Under the pieces are notes generated by a model. The model was given only the letters and a program-made list of their open reading frames with translations. It had not been told where the DNA came from and ran no database searches. This document shows, in pieces, positions 23,746 through 31,884 of a DNA stretch of 64,000 nt; the first letter of the stretch is position 1; every line of letters starts with the position of its first letter. Origin of the DNA: Alphaproteobacteria bacterium (GTDB taxonomy: Bacteria > Pseudomonadota > Alphaproteobacteria > Micavibrionales > Micavibrionaceae); assembly GCA_016699735.1 (NCBI GenBank), contig CP065008.1:930001-994000 (forward strand). The letters are read 5' to 3'. The position numbers and the translations under genes are program-made.

Positions 23746-25842
23746 ATGAAAAAGGCAGGAACCATAAGGGCGCTGATCGGGCTGTTGGCGTTCGGCACGG
23801 CTTTGAATCTTGACGGCTTGGTATGGGCCCAGAATGTCGATTACACCGGGCTTGAGTCTCTCTATGGTGAACCCGTAACAACGAGCGCTACAGGGAAGCC
23901 GCAGCCCGTGTCAAAAGCTCCGGTCTCTATGGACATTGTAACGGACAGGGAAATCAGAGCCAGCGGCGCACAGGATATCCCGGAGTTGCTCAGGCGCTAC
24001 GCCGGAGTGGACGTCTCTCGCAATTTTCGTGACCAAGCTGATGTGAATATCCGGGGCTACAATCAGGCGTACGCTAACCGCCTGTTGGTTCTGATTAACG
24101 GGCGGCAGGTTTATATGGATTTGTTCGGAATGACGTTATGGAATTCATTCCCGGTCAGAATGGAGGAAATCAAGCAAATCGAAATTGTCCGCGGGCCGAA
24201 CACGTCACTCTTCGGCTTTAACGCGGCTTCAGGCGTGATAAACATCATCACCTACAACCCCCTTTACGACAACGTAGGGGACGTAAAGTTAGGCTACGGC
24301 AGCAGGGGATACAACTCCTTGGGCGGAATGAAGACATTCAATGTCACGCAGGATGCCTCCATCCGTTTTTCCGGGGAGCGCACGGGATACGATGAGTTTC
24401 CGCATAATCACCGGATCAATTCGGCGCGGGTACCCAATGCCGCGGCCGAGGACGCCTTCCAGAAAGAATCTCTGAACCTCGACTCGCAAATCAGACTCCG
24501 TGAGAATATCCATGCGCGTCTGGAGACCGGATACAACCAGCAGATCGGCGACAACCTGACCGTTTTCAACACGGCCCGCGACGTCTCGACCCTCTCGCGC
24601 CACGCCAAGATCGATCTGACCTATGATGCCGGTAAGTCCGGAGTCTATGATCTGATGGCCTATCACAACTCCACAAGAATTACAGTCGGAATGGGGCGGT
24701 TTAACACCTTTCCTGAATTTTCGGTGGCCAACCGACTGACGGTTCTTCAGGCATCCGGGCTGCTCTCCCCGCATCCTGACCACAGCATCCGCTTAAGCGC
24801 AGAGTACAGGAATAATTTTGGCCAAGGGAACGCGCTCGGCCGGAATGACAGCGACAATTTCACGATTGATACATTCTCATCATCGGCGATGTGGGATTGG
24901 CGCATATCCGACCGCTGGTCCATGGCAAACTCGGGCAGGGTCGATTTTTGGACCTCTGATCGCGATTTCACACTGGACACCTCGAATACCAAAATCAATC
25001 TTCCAAGTCTTGAATTGGAGCCGGAGGGAACGGAATTCAGTTTTAACAGCGGTTTGGTCTATGAGGTGGACCCGGAATCCTCCGTGCGCCTCTCTTTGGG
25101 CAGGGGGCTGCACGTCCCCAGCATCGTCGAACTCGCCTTTGACGAAAACACGTCTCCCTTTTCGGAGCTTTACGGAAACCCTGAGCTTGATGCGGAAGTC
25201 AACTACACAGCGGATCTGGGCTATACCCGGAGATTTACCGAACAGAGCTTCAGCGCAGGAGGAAATCTTATCTATCAGAAAATTGAAGATCTGATCGCAC
25301 CGACTGTGCGCGAATTTGGCCCTCCCGGCAATCTGAAGGCGGACTATACCTTTGAAAATGTAGGGGACTCAGAGGCGGTTTTTCTGGAGCTTTTTGCCAA
25401 GGGCGCCTGTTTGGATGAGTCTTTGAATTGGAATATCAATTATACCTATTCGCTTCTGGCCGACAGCGAAACCGGAATCCCCGACCACCGCTTCAATTTC
25501 GAGGACGCACAACCCGACCATAAAATCAATCTGGCTCTGGACTACAAAAAAGGCCCGTTCGAACTGGGCACGGACGTGCATTTTGTATCGGGATTTAAAT
25601 ACTCCACTGTGACGGCGGATTTCTTTGACGCCTATCTACAAAAGGACGTCGATGCCTACGTTGTCCTCAACGCCCGGGCAGCCTATAACCTTGCGGAGAA
25701 CACAACGCTTTCCCTTAACGGCTATAATTTGGCTGAAGAGCATGAAGAACGGCCGTTTTTTATCCAGCACCCCCTGATCGGGCGGGACGGATCCAACGAA
25801 CTGGGCCGCACGGTGGTTATGGCGCTGGAACACCGTTTTTAA
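23746..25842 (+). CDS. TonB-dependent outer-membrane receptor
   Basis: From ATG 23746 (GAGGAG ten bases upstream) the protein has 698 residues. It has a signal peptide, a plug domain (PVSMDIVTDREIRASGAQDI, LLRRYAGVDVSR, VNIRGYNQ, IEIVRGPNTSLFGFNAASGVINI) and a beta barrel ending in an aromatic strand, TVVMALEHRF, typical of outer-membrane proteins. The frame extends 99 bases further upstream into the YfiR-like gene, which is not the real start. Barrel residues do not reveal the ligand. Linkage to a YfiR-like protein and kinases suggests it may sense as well as import. Its last 26 bases overlap the convergent kinase gene. Confidence 0.93.
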   Translation: MKKAGTIRALIGLLAFGTALNLDGLVWAQNVDYTGLESLYGEPVTTSATGKPQPVSKAPVSMDIVTDREIRASGAQDIPELLRRYAGVDVSRNFRDQADVNIRGYNQAYANRLLVLINGRQVYMDLFGMTLWNSFPVRMEEIKQIEIVRGPNTSLFGFNAASGVINIITYNPLYDNVGDVKLGYGSRGYNSLGGMKTFNVTQDASIRFSGERTGYDEFPHNHRINSARVPNAAAEDAFQKESLNLDSQIRLRENIHARLETGYNQQIGDNLTVFNTARDVSTLSRHAKIDLTYDAGKSGVYDLMAYHNSTRITVGMGRFNTFPEFSVANRLTVLQASGLLSPHPDHSIRLSAEYRNNFGQGNALGRNDSDNFTIDTFSSSAMWDWRISDRWSMANSGRVDFWTSDRDFTLDTSNTKINLPSLELEPEGTEFSFNSGLVYEVDPESSVRLSLGRGLHVPSIVELAFDENTSPFSELYGNPELDAEVNYTADLGYTRRFTEQSFSAGGNLIYQKIEDLIAPTVREFGPPGNLKADYTFENVGDSEAVFLELFAKGACLDESLNWNINYTYSLLADSETGIPDHRFNFEDAQPDHKINLALDYKKGPFELGTDVHFVSGFKYSTVTADFFDAYLQKDVDAYVVLNARAAYNLAENTTLSLNGYNLAEEHEERPFFIQHPLIGRDGSNELGRTVVMALEHRF

Positions 25843-28564
25843 GAGCGGCCGAGGCCACGTTCGGCAGCAAGCCTTGAACGCTCTGCTCCTGTATGGGAAT
25901 AAGAAGCGTAAAAACCGTGCCTTTTCCGGGCGCGGAAGCCACCTCAATATGCCCGCCCCATCTCTGCAGGATGCCGTAAACTACGGAAAGCCCAAGCCCT
26001 GTGCCTTCGCCGACTTTTTTTGTGCTGAAAAAGGGCTCAAAAATTTTGGCCTTTGTCTTATCGTCCATTCCGCACCCCGTATCCCGGACCTGAATCTCGA
26101 AATATGAGCCTGAAGGAAGATTCAAGGCGTTATCGTCGGAAACGGATCGTTCGCAGTAACCAACGGTGATAGTTCCGTTGTCGTCCATAGCGTGGCAGGC
26201 GTTCTTGATAAGGTTGGCCATGATCTGAAAAAACCCGGTGGGGTTGATATGGATTGTGGCGTCAAGTCGTTCTTCGGAAGAGCCGTCCTGAATATTTTCG
26301 CTGACAAGGCGCACACGGTCAGGAAGACTGTCCTGAAGAAGTTTAAGGTTTTGGTCGAGAATCTCGCAGGCTTTGACAGGGGTAAGAACGCTGCTTTCCT
26401 GGCGCGTGAAGGACAGCATATCGCTGACGATGTTTTTCGCATAAAGGGCATACTCATATACGACTTTTGACAATTCATACTGCTCGTGGGCCTCGGGATC
26501 GGAGGAAAATTTTTTGGACAAGGCTTCGCTAAGGCCAAGAATGGGCTGGAGCGCGTTATTGATTTCATGCGCCATCCCTCCGGCCATTTCCCCTACAGCG
26601 ACAAGATTTTGCTGCTTTTTGGCTCCGTCCTCGCGTTCGCGCTCTTCCGATATATCTTCCAACATCAAACTGTATTTGTTGATTTTGCCCTGTCTGTTCA
26701 GGATCGGCGCGACTTGCATCCGCACCCAGAAAGCAGAACCATCGCTCTTGTAACAAAGGAGTTCGCGGCTTCCGCTCATGCGCCGTTCAATCCGGCTTTT
26801 AAGGAAACTTAAGGCTGATAGGTCTGTAAGGGGGCCGGACAGAAAACTGAAAGGTGCGGCTTTGATCTCGTCAAGTCTGTACCCCGTCATATGCGTGAAG
26901 CTGCCATTGACAAAATCGACCATCCAGTTCCCGTTATTAAACAGTAGAACGACGAGGCCGGTTTGACTGGCCTCGAGCGCATTCATGAAAGCTTGGGCAC
27001 GTTCCTGACTCTCCTGCAAGGCGCCTTCCTGTTTCACTTTTTCGGTGATATCCCGCAGGAAGACGCGGGTCAGGGACTGGTCCTGCAACGCCACAAACGT
27101 CGTATACCGCTCATAATATTTATCATTAACTTTACGCACATGAAGAACCGTGTTTTTTCGCGCTGACAGGCTCTCCATCTGCAGATCGACGAAGTCCTTG
27201 AAAATCGGGTGAACGGTCCCGTCAACCATGTACATATTCGGAAACTCGCGAATAGCCGCTTCGTTCATATAGGTGATCATCCCGTTCTCGTTCAATTCGA
27301 TGATGGGGTCAGGGTTACGTTCAGGAATAGTTGCCAGTCTGCGGGCATTAAGGGCGGTTTGTTTGAAGACTTTGAGCGCCTCAATCATCTCGGCCACTTC
27401 GTCCATCCGTGTAGTTTCCGGAAGGTCAAGTTCGAGATCCCCGGCGGCAAGTTCAGTCATTCTCTTGGTGACGAGGCCAATCGGTTTCAAAATCCGCACC
27501 TTAAGGATAAGGAAGAGGATGTAAAGAATACCGATGGCTACCAGTCCGGCAACGGTAATCAGGGACAGGCGGCGGGTCAGGCTCTTGAGATGATCTTGCA
27601 GGGCGGCCTCAGCGGGCATGGAAACGACGTCCTCCAGCCTCTTGATACTGTCCAGAGCCTGTTCAAAGCCCTTTTTCCATTCCTGTGCGGCTACGGGATA
27701 AGGCTCACCCGCCATGCTGGAGGAATAAATGCGGCGCCTCATCTCATCGAGGCTTTTAAAGGAGTCCTCAAAATCCTGAAGCCCATAAAACACTCCAAAA
27801 CCAGGAGTATCGTTCGAGAAATTTTTTCCTCTGTTGATTTTTTCGATCTGCCGAGAGAGCTGGGAGCGCTCGGTTTGCGCGGTATCACGCAGCAGGGTCA
27901 GCCGTTGCATGGTTGAATCGTCGAGATTTTCGTCGGCATGAATAAAGGAAAGAAGCAGGTTTCCTTCATAGGCGGTCAGATCAAGGAGATTCTGGGCGGT
28001 TTTATGGACAAGAAAGCTTTGTTGAAAGGCAAACTCCGCGGCGCTCTGTGGTTCAAGAATTTCAATCCGCAGCAGGGCCAGAGTTTCGCTAAGATGCTTC
28101 TGGGTATCAAGGAAAGTTTCAGGGTGGATATAATTATCTTTCTCAAGAGCTTCGCTCAATTTCTCTGAACCCAGTCGCGCTTTTTCAAGCTCCTGCAGAG
28201 TCACGGCAGTCTTAGGGGTATCCGAAATACTCATCGCTGCTTGGACCAGGGCGTTCAGGGCTTCGCTGTTTTCCTTTCGGACATCCTTCCATCCCGATTT
28301 GAAAATATCGCGGTTCTCCTTGGTTCCGGAAATCAGGACCATCGCCTTCTGCGTCTCAAGGATCAGGCTGTAATTAAGCAGTCGCGTCTGGTTGACGATC
28401 TGGTTTTGCTCACGGATTTTACTAGAGGTATGAAAGGCGCTGACCGTATCAAGAAATATGATCAGGATAGGACTGAAAACAATAAAACCGACCCCGGCAA
28501 AGAACAGGAAGAAGATTTTATAAATATTCATGGGCCTGGAGGGGCGCACAGATCCCGGGATCAT
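25817..28564 (-). CDS. Membrane histidine kinase with HAMP and two PAS domains
   Basis: The 915-residue protein has TM1 (about 15-38), a long helical periplasmic sensor region (40-330), TM2 (333-354), HAMP (355-405), PAS1 (412-505, with a short link to PAS2), PAS2 (525-640, VNGSFTHMTGYRLDEI), HisKA with phospho-accepting H666 in GGMAHEINNALQ, and HATPase (NLIKNACHAMDD, DTGCGMDD, GTGLGLSVV). It has no receiver, so its partner is most likely the single-domain receiver encoded just upstream, whose stop overlaps this ATG (28561-28564). The sensor region resembles four-helix bundle ligand domains of chemoreceptor-like kinases. The opposite-strand TonB receptor/YfiR pair makes this kinase a plausible readout of that complex. 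Confidence 0.92.
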   Translation of the reverse strand: MIPGSVRPSRPMNIYKIFFLFFAGVGFIVFSPILIIFLDTVSAFHTSSKIREQNQIVNQTRLLNYSLILETQKAMVLISGTKENRDIFKSGWKDVRKENSEALNALVQAAMSISDTPKTAVTLQELEKARLGSEKLSEALEKDNYIHPETFLDTQKHLSETLALLRIEILEPQSAAEFAFQQSFLVHKTAQNLLDLTAYEGNLLLSFIHADENLDDSTMQRLTLLRDTAQTERSQLSRQIEKINRGKNFSNDTPGFGVFYGLQDFEDSFKSLDEMRRRIYSSSMAGEPYPVAAQEWKKGFEQALDSIKRLEDVVSMPAEAALQDHLKSLTRRLSLITVAGLVAIGILYILFLILKVRILKPIGLVTKRMTELAAGDLELDLPETTRMDEVAEMIEALKVFKQTALNARRLATIPERNPDPIIELNENGMITYMNEAAIREFPNMYMVDGTVHPIFKDFVDLQMESLSARKNTVLHVRKVNDKYYERYTTFVALQDQSLTRVFLRDITEKVKQEGALQESQERAQAFMNALEASQTGLVVLLFNNGNWMVDFVNGSFTHMTGYRLDEIKAAPFSFLSGPLTDLSALSFLKSRIERRMSGSRELLCYKSDGSAFWVRMQVAPILNRQGKINKYSLMLEDISEEREREDGAKKQQNLVAVGEMAGGMAHEINNALQPILGLSEALSKKFSSDPEAHEQYELSKVVYEYALYAKNIVSDMLSFTRQESSVLTPVKACEILDQNLKLLQDSLPDRVRLVSENIQDGSSEERLDATIHINPTGFFQIMANLIKNACHAMDDNGTITVGYCERSVSDDNALNLPSGSYFEIQVRDTGCGMDDKTKAKIFEPFFSTKKVGEGTGLGLSVVYGILQRWGGHIEVASAPGKGTVFTLLIPIQEQSVQGLLPNVASAALKNGVPAP

Positions 28565-28959
28565 AAACCAGACCTCCGGTTAAAGGCAGAATCAAGAGCG
28601 GCGTTGACCGCCTGAAAAAGCTCGTCATGCGTAAACGGCTTGCGTACGGTTCCCGAAATTTTATCTTTAAGGCTGGCCAGAGGATCAAGGTTGGAAAGCC
28701 TGTTCCCCCCGCCGGAAATGGCGATCACCGGCAAATCGGGCGCAATGTCCAGAAGGCGCGAGATAAACTGCAACCCGTCCATCTCCGGCATCTGGATATC
28801 TGTGATCACGAGATCAAGGGAACCCTTATGTGTCTGCAGACATTCAATGCCGGAAACCCCATTTTCGGCAATAACAACCTCATGCCCGTCCACCTTGAGC
28901 ATCGTCTTCAGTGTAATGATGACACCGGGTTCGTCATCGACGATAAGGATACGCGCCAT
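28561..28959 (-). CDS. Single-domain response regulator
   Basis: This 132-residue receiver has D8/D9 (LIVDDEPG), phospho-acceptor D54 (LVITDIQMPEMDGL), AISGGG in place of the usual Thr/Ser switch loop, and the conserved Lys in VRKPF. The extra region DPLASLKDKISG before the Lys is longer than in CheY. It sits between the degenerate kinase (stop one base away) and the big kinase (ATGA overlap), so the three form one operon. It is probably the target of the 915-residue kinase. Confidence 0.92.
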   Translation of the reverse strand: MARILIVDDEPGVIITLKTMLKVDGHEVVIAENGVSGIECLQTHKGSLDLVITDIQMPEMDGLQFISRLLDIAPDLPVIAISGGGNRLSNLDPLASLKDKISGTVRKPFTHDELFQAVNAALDSAFNRRSGL

Positions 28960-28960
28960 C

Positions 28961-29710
28961 TTAGGACTCTCTGTCTGTTAAGAGGGGCAAAAGGAGCGAA
29001 ACGCAGGTTCTCCGGTCAGGGGCGTTGAAAAAAAGAATTGTCCCGCCCATCCGCCGCATCAGGCGGTAACTGTGCCACAGGCCCATGCCCTTATGGCGGG
29101 AAATATCCTTAGTCGTATAAAGGGGGTGCAGAGCCTGCCTGAGGGCTTCCGGAGAGGCGGCAGGAGAAGGTCCGGAAAGAGTAAACTGGCCATAATCTCC
29201 GGGGCTGAGGTTTAACATTTGCCCCACATCGTCGGAAAGATTTTGGCATTTACAGGAAATCTGAAGTGAATCCGCTTCGGCCCCGGCCTCAAGCGCGTTG
29301 CAAATAATATGGGTCATCACGGCTTCAAGCGCCCCGGGATCATGGCGGAGGCAGAGCGGCGCATCCTCCTTGGAGGGGAAATTGGGGGTAACCCCCGTAA
29401 GAAATATCAGGGCATCGCTATAGCTCTTCAAGAAGGCTTCGGAATATGGTGTCACACGGCTCTGCAGGCTGGTGCTCGACAGAAGATCGCTGGCTCCCAG
29501 AAAGTCGTTAAAGGCACGGAGTTCCGTGGAATAGTCATAGGTATGCTCGATAAACTCGCGCAGAGCCTCATCCTTATTCATTTTAACCAGAATTTCGCTG
29601 AACCCCAGGACCGGGCAAATAAGATTGCTGAATTTGTGCGTCACCCGTCCGAGTACGTGGTCCAGCACGTCCAGAGCGTGGTAATCAGCCAAGAGAATCT
29701 TCTTATCCAT
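28961..29710 (-). CDS. Degenerate histidine-kinase-like protein
   Basis: ATG 29710 gives 249 residues; the frame extends to TTG 29761 but lacks a ribosome site there. An N-terminal dimerisation-like helix carries VTHKFSNLICPVLGFSEIL, whose His is in the DHp position. The C-terminal part keeps the ATPase N box (IICNALEAG) and a GMGLWHSYRLMRRMGG helix like a G2 box. The DxGxG Mg/ATP box is missing, replaced by SPGDYGQFTLSG. It resembles the Hpt/phosphotransferase-type pseudokinases that shuttle phosphate in alphaproteobacterial relays (ChpT-like architecture), which would fit its place before a receiver and kinase. That functional reading is inference. It is soluble, with no membrane segment. 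Confidence 0.68.
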   Translation of the reverse strand: MDKKILLADYHALDVLDHVLGRVTHKFSNLICPVLGFSEILVKMNKDEALREFIEHTYDYSTELRAFNDFLGASDLLSSTSLQSRVTPYSEAFLKSYSDALIFLTGVTPNFPSKEDAPLCLRHDPGALEAVMTHIICNALEAGAEADSLQISCKCQNLSDDVGQMLNLSPGDYGQFTLSGPSPAASPEALRQALHPLYTTKDISRHKGMGLWHSYRLMRRMGGTILFFNAPDRRTCVSLLLPLLTDRES

Positions 29711-29884
29711 TATAAGCGCCCGGAAAACCGACCCTGCGTTTAAGTCACACTCTAAGGCCAAGGTCTTAAAATAATGTTGAGGGTCAGGGATAAAACCTTA
29801 AAAAACCGCATTTTGTTTAGAATTTAGTTACGACAATTCGCTATGCTGCAAGTGAATAAACCGCGCAAAAGGGGAAACAATCGC

Positions 29885-30295
29885 GTGGATTACGAAAAAT
29901 TAAGAGTTTTGATCGTCGATGATTACATGATCATCCGCAAGCTGGTAGCTCAGCAACTCGTCATGATCGGGGTCGCCCATGTCGATGCGGCCTCTGATGG
30001 CGTGGAAGCGCAGGAAATGCTTGCCCGGAATAAATACGACATCGTCCTTCTGGATTGGGGAATGCCGAACAAAAACGGCTACGACCTGCTGAGGGAGTGT
30101 AAGGCGGATCAACGTTTTTCAGACACGGCGATCATCATGATGACGGGCGAGAGCGAAAAGAAGTCGGTCAAGGACGCTCTGGAAGCCGGAGCGTACTCAT
30201 ACCTCGTCAAGCCTGTTGATCTTGACTCCCTGAAGGCAAAAATCGACGCGGCCGTGCAAAAGCTCGCAGAGAGCAAGGTCAAAGCCGATGACTGA
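29885..30295 (+). CDS. CheY-like single-domain response regulator
   Basis: The start is taken at GTG 29885, with AAAGGGG ten bases upstream; an ATG at 29843 would add fourteen mostly basic residues and lacks a site. The receiver has LIVDDY, phospho-acceptor D57 in YDIVLLDWGMPNKNG, MMTGESE and YLVKPV. It is closest in the window to the receiver at 22523-22921 (shared LLDWGMP). The following CheX-like gene starts eight bases before its stop, so the two are coupled. Confidence 0.93.
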   Translation: MDYEKLRVLIVDDYMIIRKLVAQQLVMIGVAHVDAASDGVEAQEMLARNKYDIVLLDWGMPNKNGYDLLRECKADQRFSDTAIIMMTGESEKKSVKDALEAGAYSYLVKPVDLDSLKAKIDAAVQKLAESKVKADD

Positions 30296-30794
30296 AGAAT
30301 CCTTAAAAAAAATCAGGAAGCTTGCGGAAGAACTTCAAGGCGAGATAGGCAAGGCCATTCGCGCTTCTGTTTCGCACGTCATAGAGGTGATGTTTCACAA
30401 CCAGATAATTGTCAGCGATGCCCCGAACAATAAAGACGAAAGCCATACCATTTATGCCATGGTGGAAAGCGAGCAGGAATATATGCGCTCAATCCTGAGG
30501 TTCGGGTTCGAGCAGAATCTTCTCAAAATGCTGGTGCAGAAGATCTACGGCCCGGACGTAATCATAGACCGGAAGATTCTTGAGGATGCCGCCTGCGAGA
30601 TTTCGAATATCGTCAGCAAACGTGTCAAGGCATTGATGAACTCCTATGGGATGGCGATCGATATGAGTATCCCGTATATAGAAAGGAAGTTTGATAAGGA
30701 TTTTATGTATGCCGGGAATATGCTTCACATTCATTTCTTGCTCGATGAAAGCCGTATGGGTGTGGACTTTATGTATAGAATTAAGACGTCGTAA
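30288..30794 (+). CDS. CheX-like CheY-phosphate phosphatase
   Basis: This 168-residue protein has the CheX/CheC-type layout: an N-terminal helix (AIRASVSHVIEVMF), a strand segment, LRFGFEQNLLKMLVQKIYGP, then the catalytic helix with ILEDAACEISNIV containing ExxN (E104, N107), and closing strands (MSIPYIERKF, LHIHFLLDESRMGVDF). In CheX enzymes these two residues hydrolyse CheY phosphate. The gene overlaps the CheY-like gene before it. It is the intact version of the amber-split gene at 21970-22452. Its last 14 bases overlap the convergent glycosyltransferase gene. Confidence 0.78.
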   Translation: MTEESLKKIRKLAEELQGEIGKAIRASVSHVIEVMFHNQIIVSDAPNNKDESHTIYAMVESEQEYMRSILRFGFEQNLLKMLVQKIYGPDVIIDRKILEDAACEISNIVSKRVKALMNSYGMAIDMSIPYIERKFDKDFMYAGNMLHIHFLLDESRMGVDFMYRIKTS

Positions 30795-31884
30795 AGCCGC
30801 ACAGGAAATCGTCCCAGCGGTGCGCAATGGATTCGGAAGTCAGTTGAGCATGGCTTTCCGCGGCCTTTTCTCCCAATTCTTTGCGGTATTCTTTGGAGGT
30901 CATAAGTTTCTCCATGGATTCCGCTAAGGCGTTCACGCGGTGCTCGCCCTTCGCGAGTAAGCCGTTGTGACCGTCTTCTATAATTTCATTCGTCCCCGGG
31001 CAGTCCGCGAACCCGATGGCTGGCATCCCGTAGGTCATCGCCTCGGCGGTCGCAAGACCGAAGGCTTCATAACGTGAAGGAATAACGAAAAGAGAGGCGG
31101 CGGCATATTCACGGTCGATATCACCGGAAAGACCCGGAAGAAAAACGCGGCCTTTGAGGTTCAGTTCAGAAATAAGCTTTTCTAGTTCAGGACGAAGTTC
31201 TCCTTCCCCGATAATCCGCAAATCCCAGTCGGGAAAGTCCGGCGCGAGGATTGAAAAAGCGCGGATCAGGGTTTCCTGATCTTTCTGCGGATCAAGCCGT
31301 CCGACATTCAGAATAACAGGCCTTTTGGTAAGATCACGAAGCCCCTCAAGGCCCGGAAGGGGCCGCTTCACAGGGTTGGGAACCACAACCATCTTGCGCC
31401 GAGCGAAGGCAGGATAGGAGTCGCGGATTTTCTCTGAAACAACGGTAATTTTTCTCAAAAAAGGCAGGCTGAACAGGAAAAAAGCGAACTCCAGCTTGCG
31501 GCGGTCATAATGCGCCGGAACGATATGCTCGCTCCCGATAACGGGGATGCCCATGCCGAGAAGGGCAAAGGCGGCGGGAACGAAGGCGCTGTGCATAAAG
31601 GCGATCACAACGTCGGGCCGCTCCTTTATCGCGGATTTACGCAGGGCGTGCATTCTCTTAAGGGTAATGCCGACGTTCGACTTTTTTTGCGGGTCTCCCA
31701 AGCCGAGATCAATTCTTTTTACGTGTTCTGAAAGAGGATAAAACGGCTTTTCCCCCGGAGCATCAAAAGTCACAAGGCTCACCTCGTGACCAAGACGGCA
31801 GAGTTCGGTCGTGATCTGGCTAAGCACTCTCTCGGCGCCGCCCGTGCCATGCGTCATGGTTTTGATGACGAACATCAGCTTCAT
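30781..31884 (-). CDS. Family 4 glycosyltransferase
   Basis: The 367-residue GT-B enzyme opens with KTMTHGTGGAERVLSQITTE, a glycine-rich acceptor loop. Its donor-binding half has PVILNVGRLDPQKDQETLIRAF and the ExxxxxxxE motif in YEAFGLATAEAMTYGMPAIGF. Such enzymes add a sugar from a nucleotide donor to a growing glycan at the cytoplasmic face. It is the last gene of the glycan operon and its ATG overlaps the stop of the GT2-GT4 gene. It closely resembles the C-terminal half of that neighbour, which suggests internal duplication. Confidence 0.92.
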   Translation of the reverse strand: MKLMFVIKTMTHGTGGAERVLSQITTELCRLGHEVSLVTFDAPGEKPFYPLSEHVKRIDLGLGDPQKKSNVGITLKRMHALRKSAIKERPDVVIAFMHSAFVPAAFALLGMGIPVIGSEHIVPAHYDRRKLEFAFFLFSLPFLRKITVVSEKIRDSYPAFARRKMVVVPNPVKRPLPGLEGLRDLTKRPVILNVGRLDPQKDQETLIRAFSILAPDFPDWDLRIIGEGELRPELEKLISELNLKGRVFLPGLSGDIDREYAAASLFVIPSRYEAFGLATAEAMTYGMPAIGFADCPGTNEIIEDGHNGLLAKGEHRVNALAESMEKLMTSKEYRKELGEKAAESHAQLTSESIAHRWDDFLCGFTTS

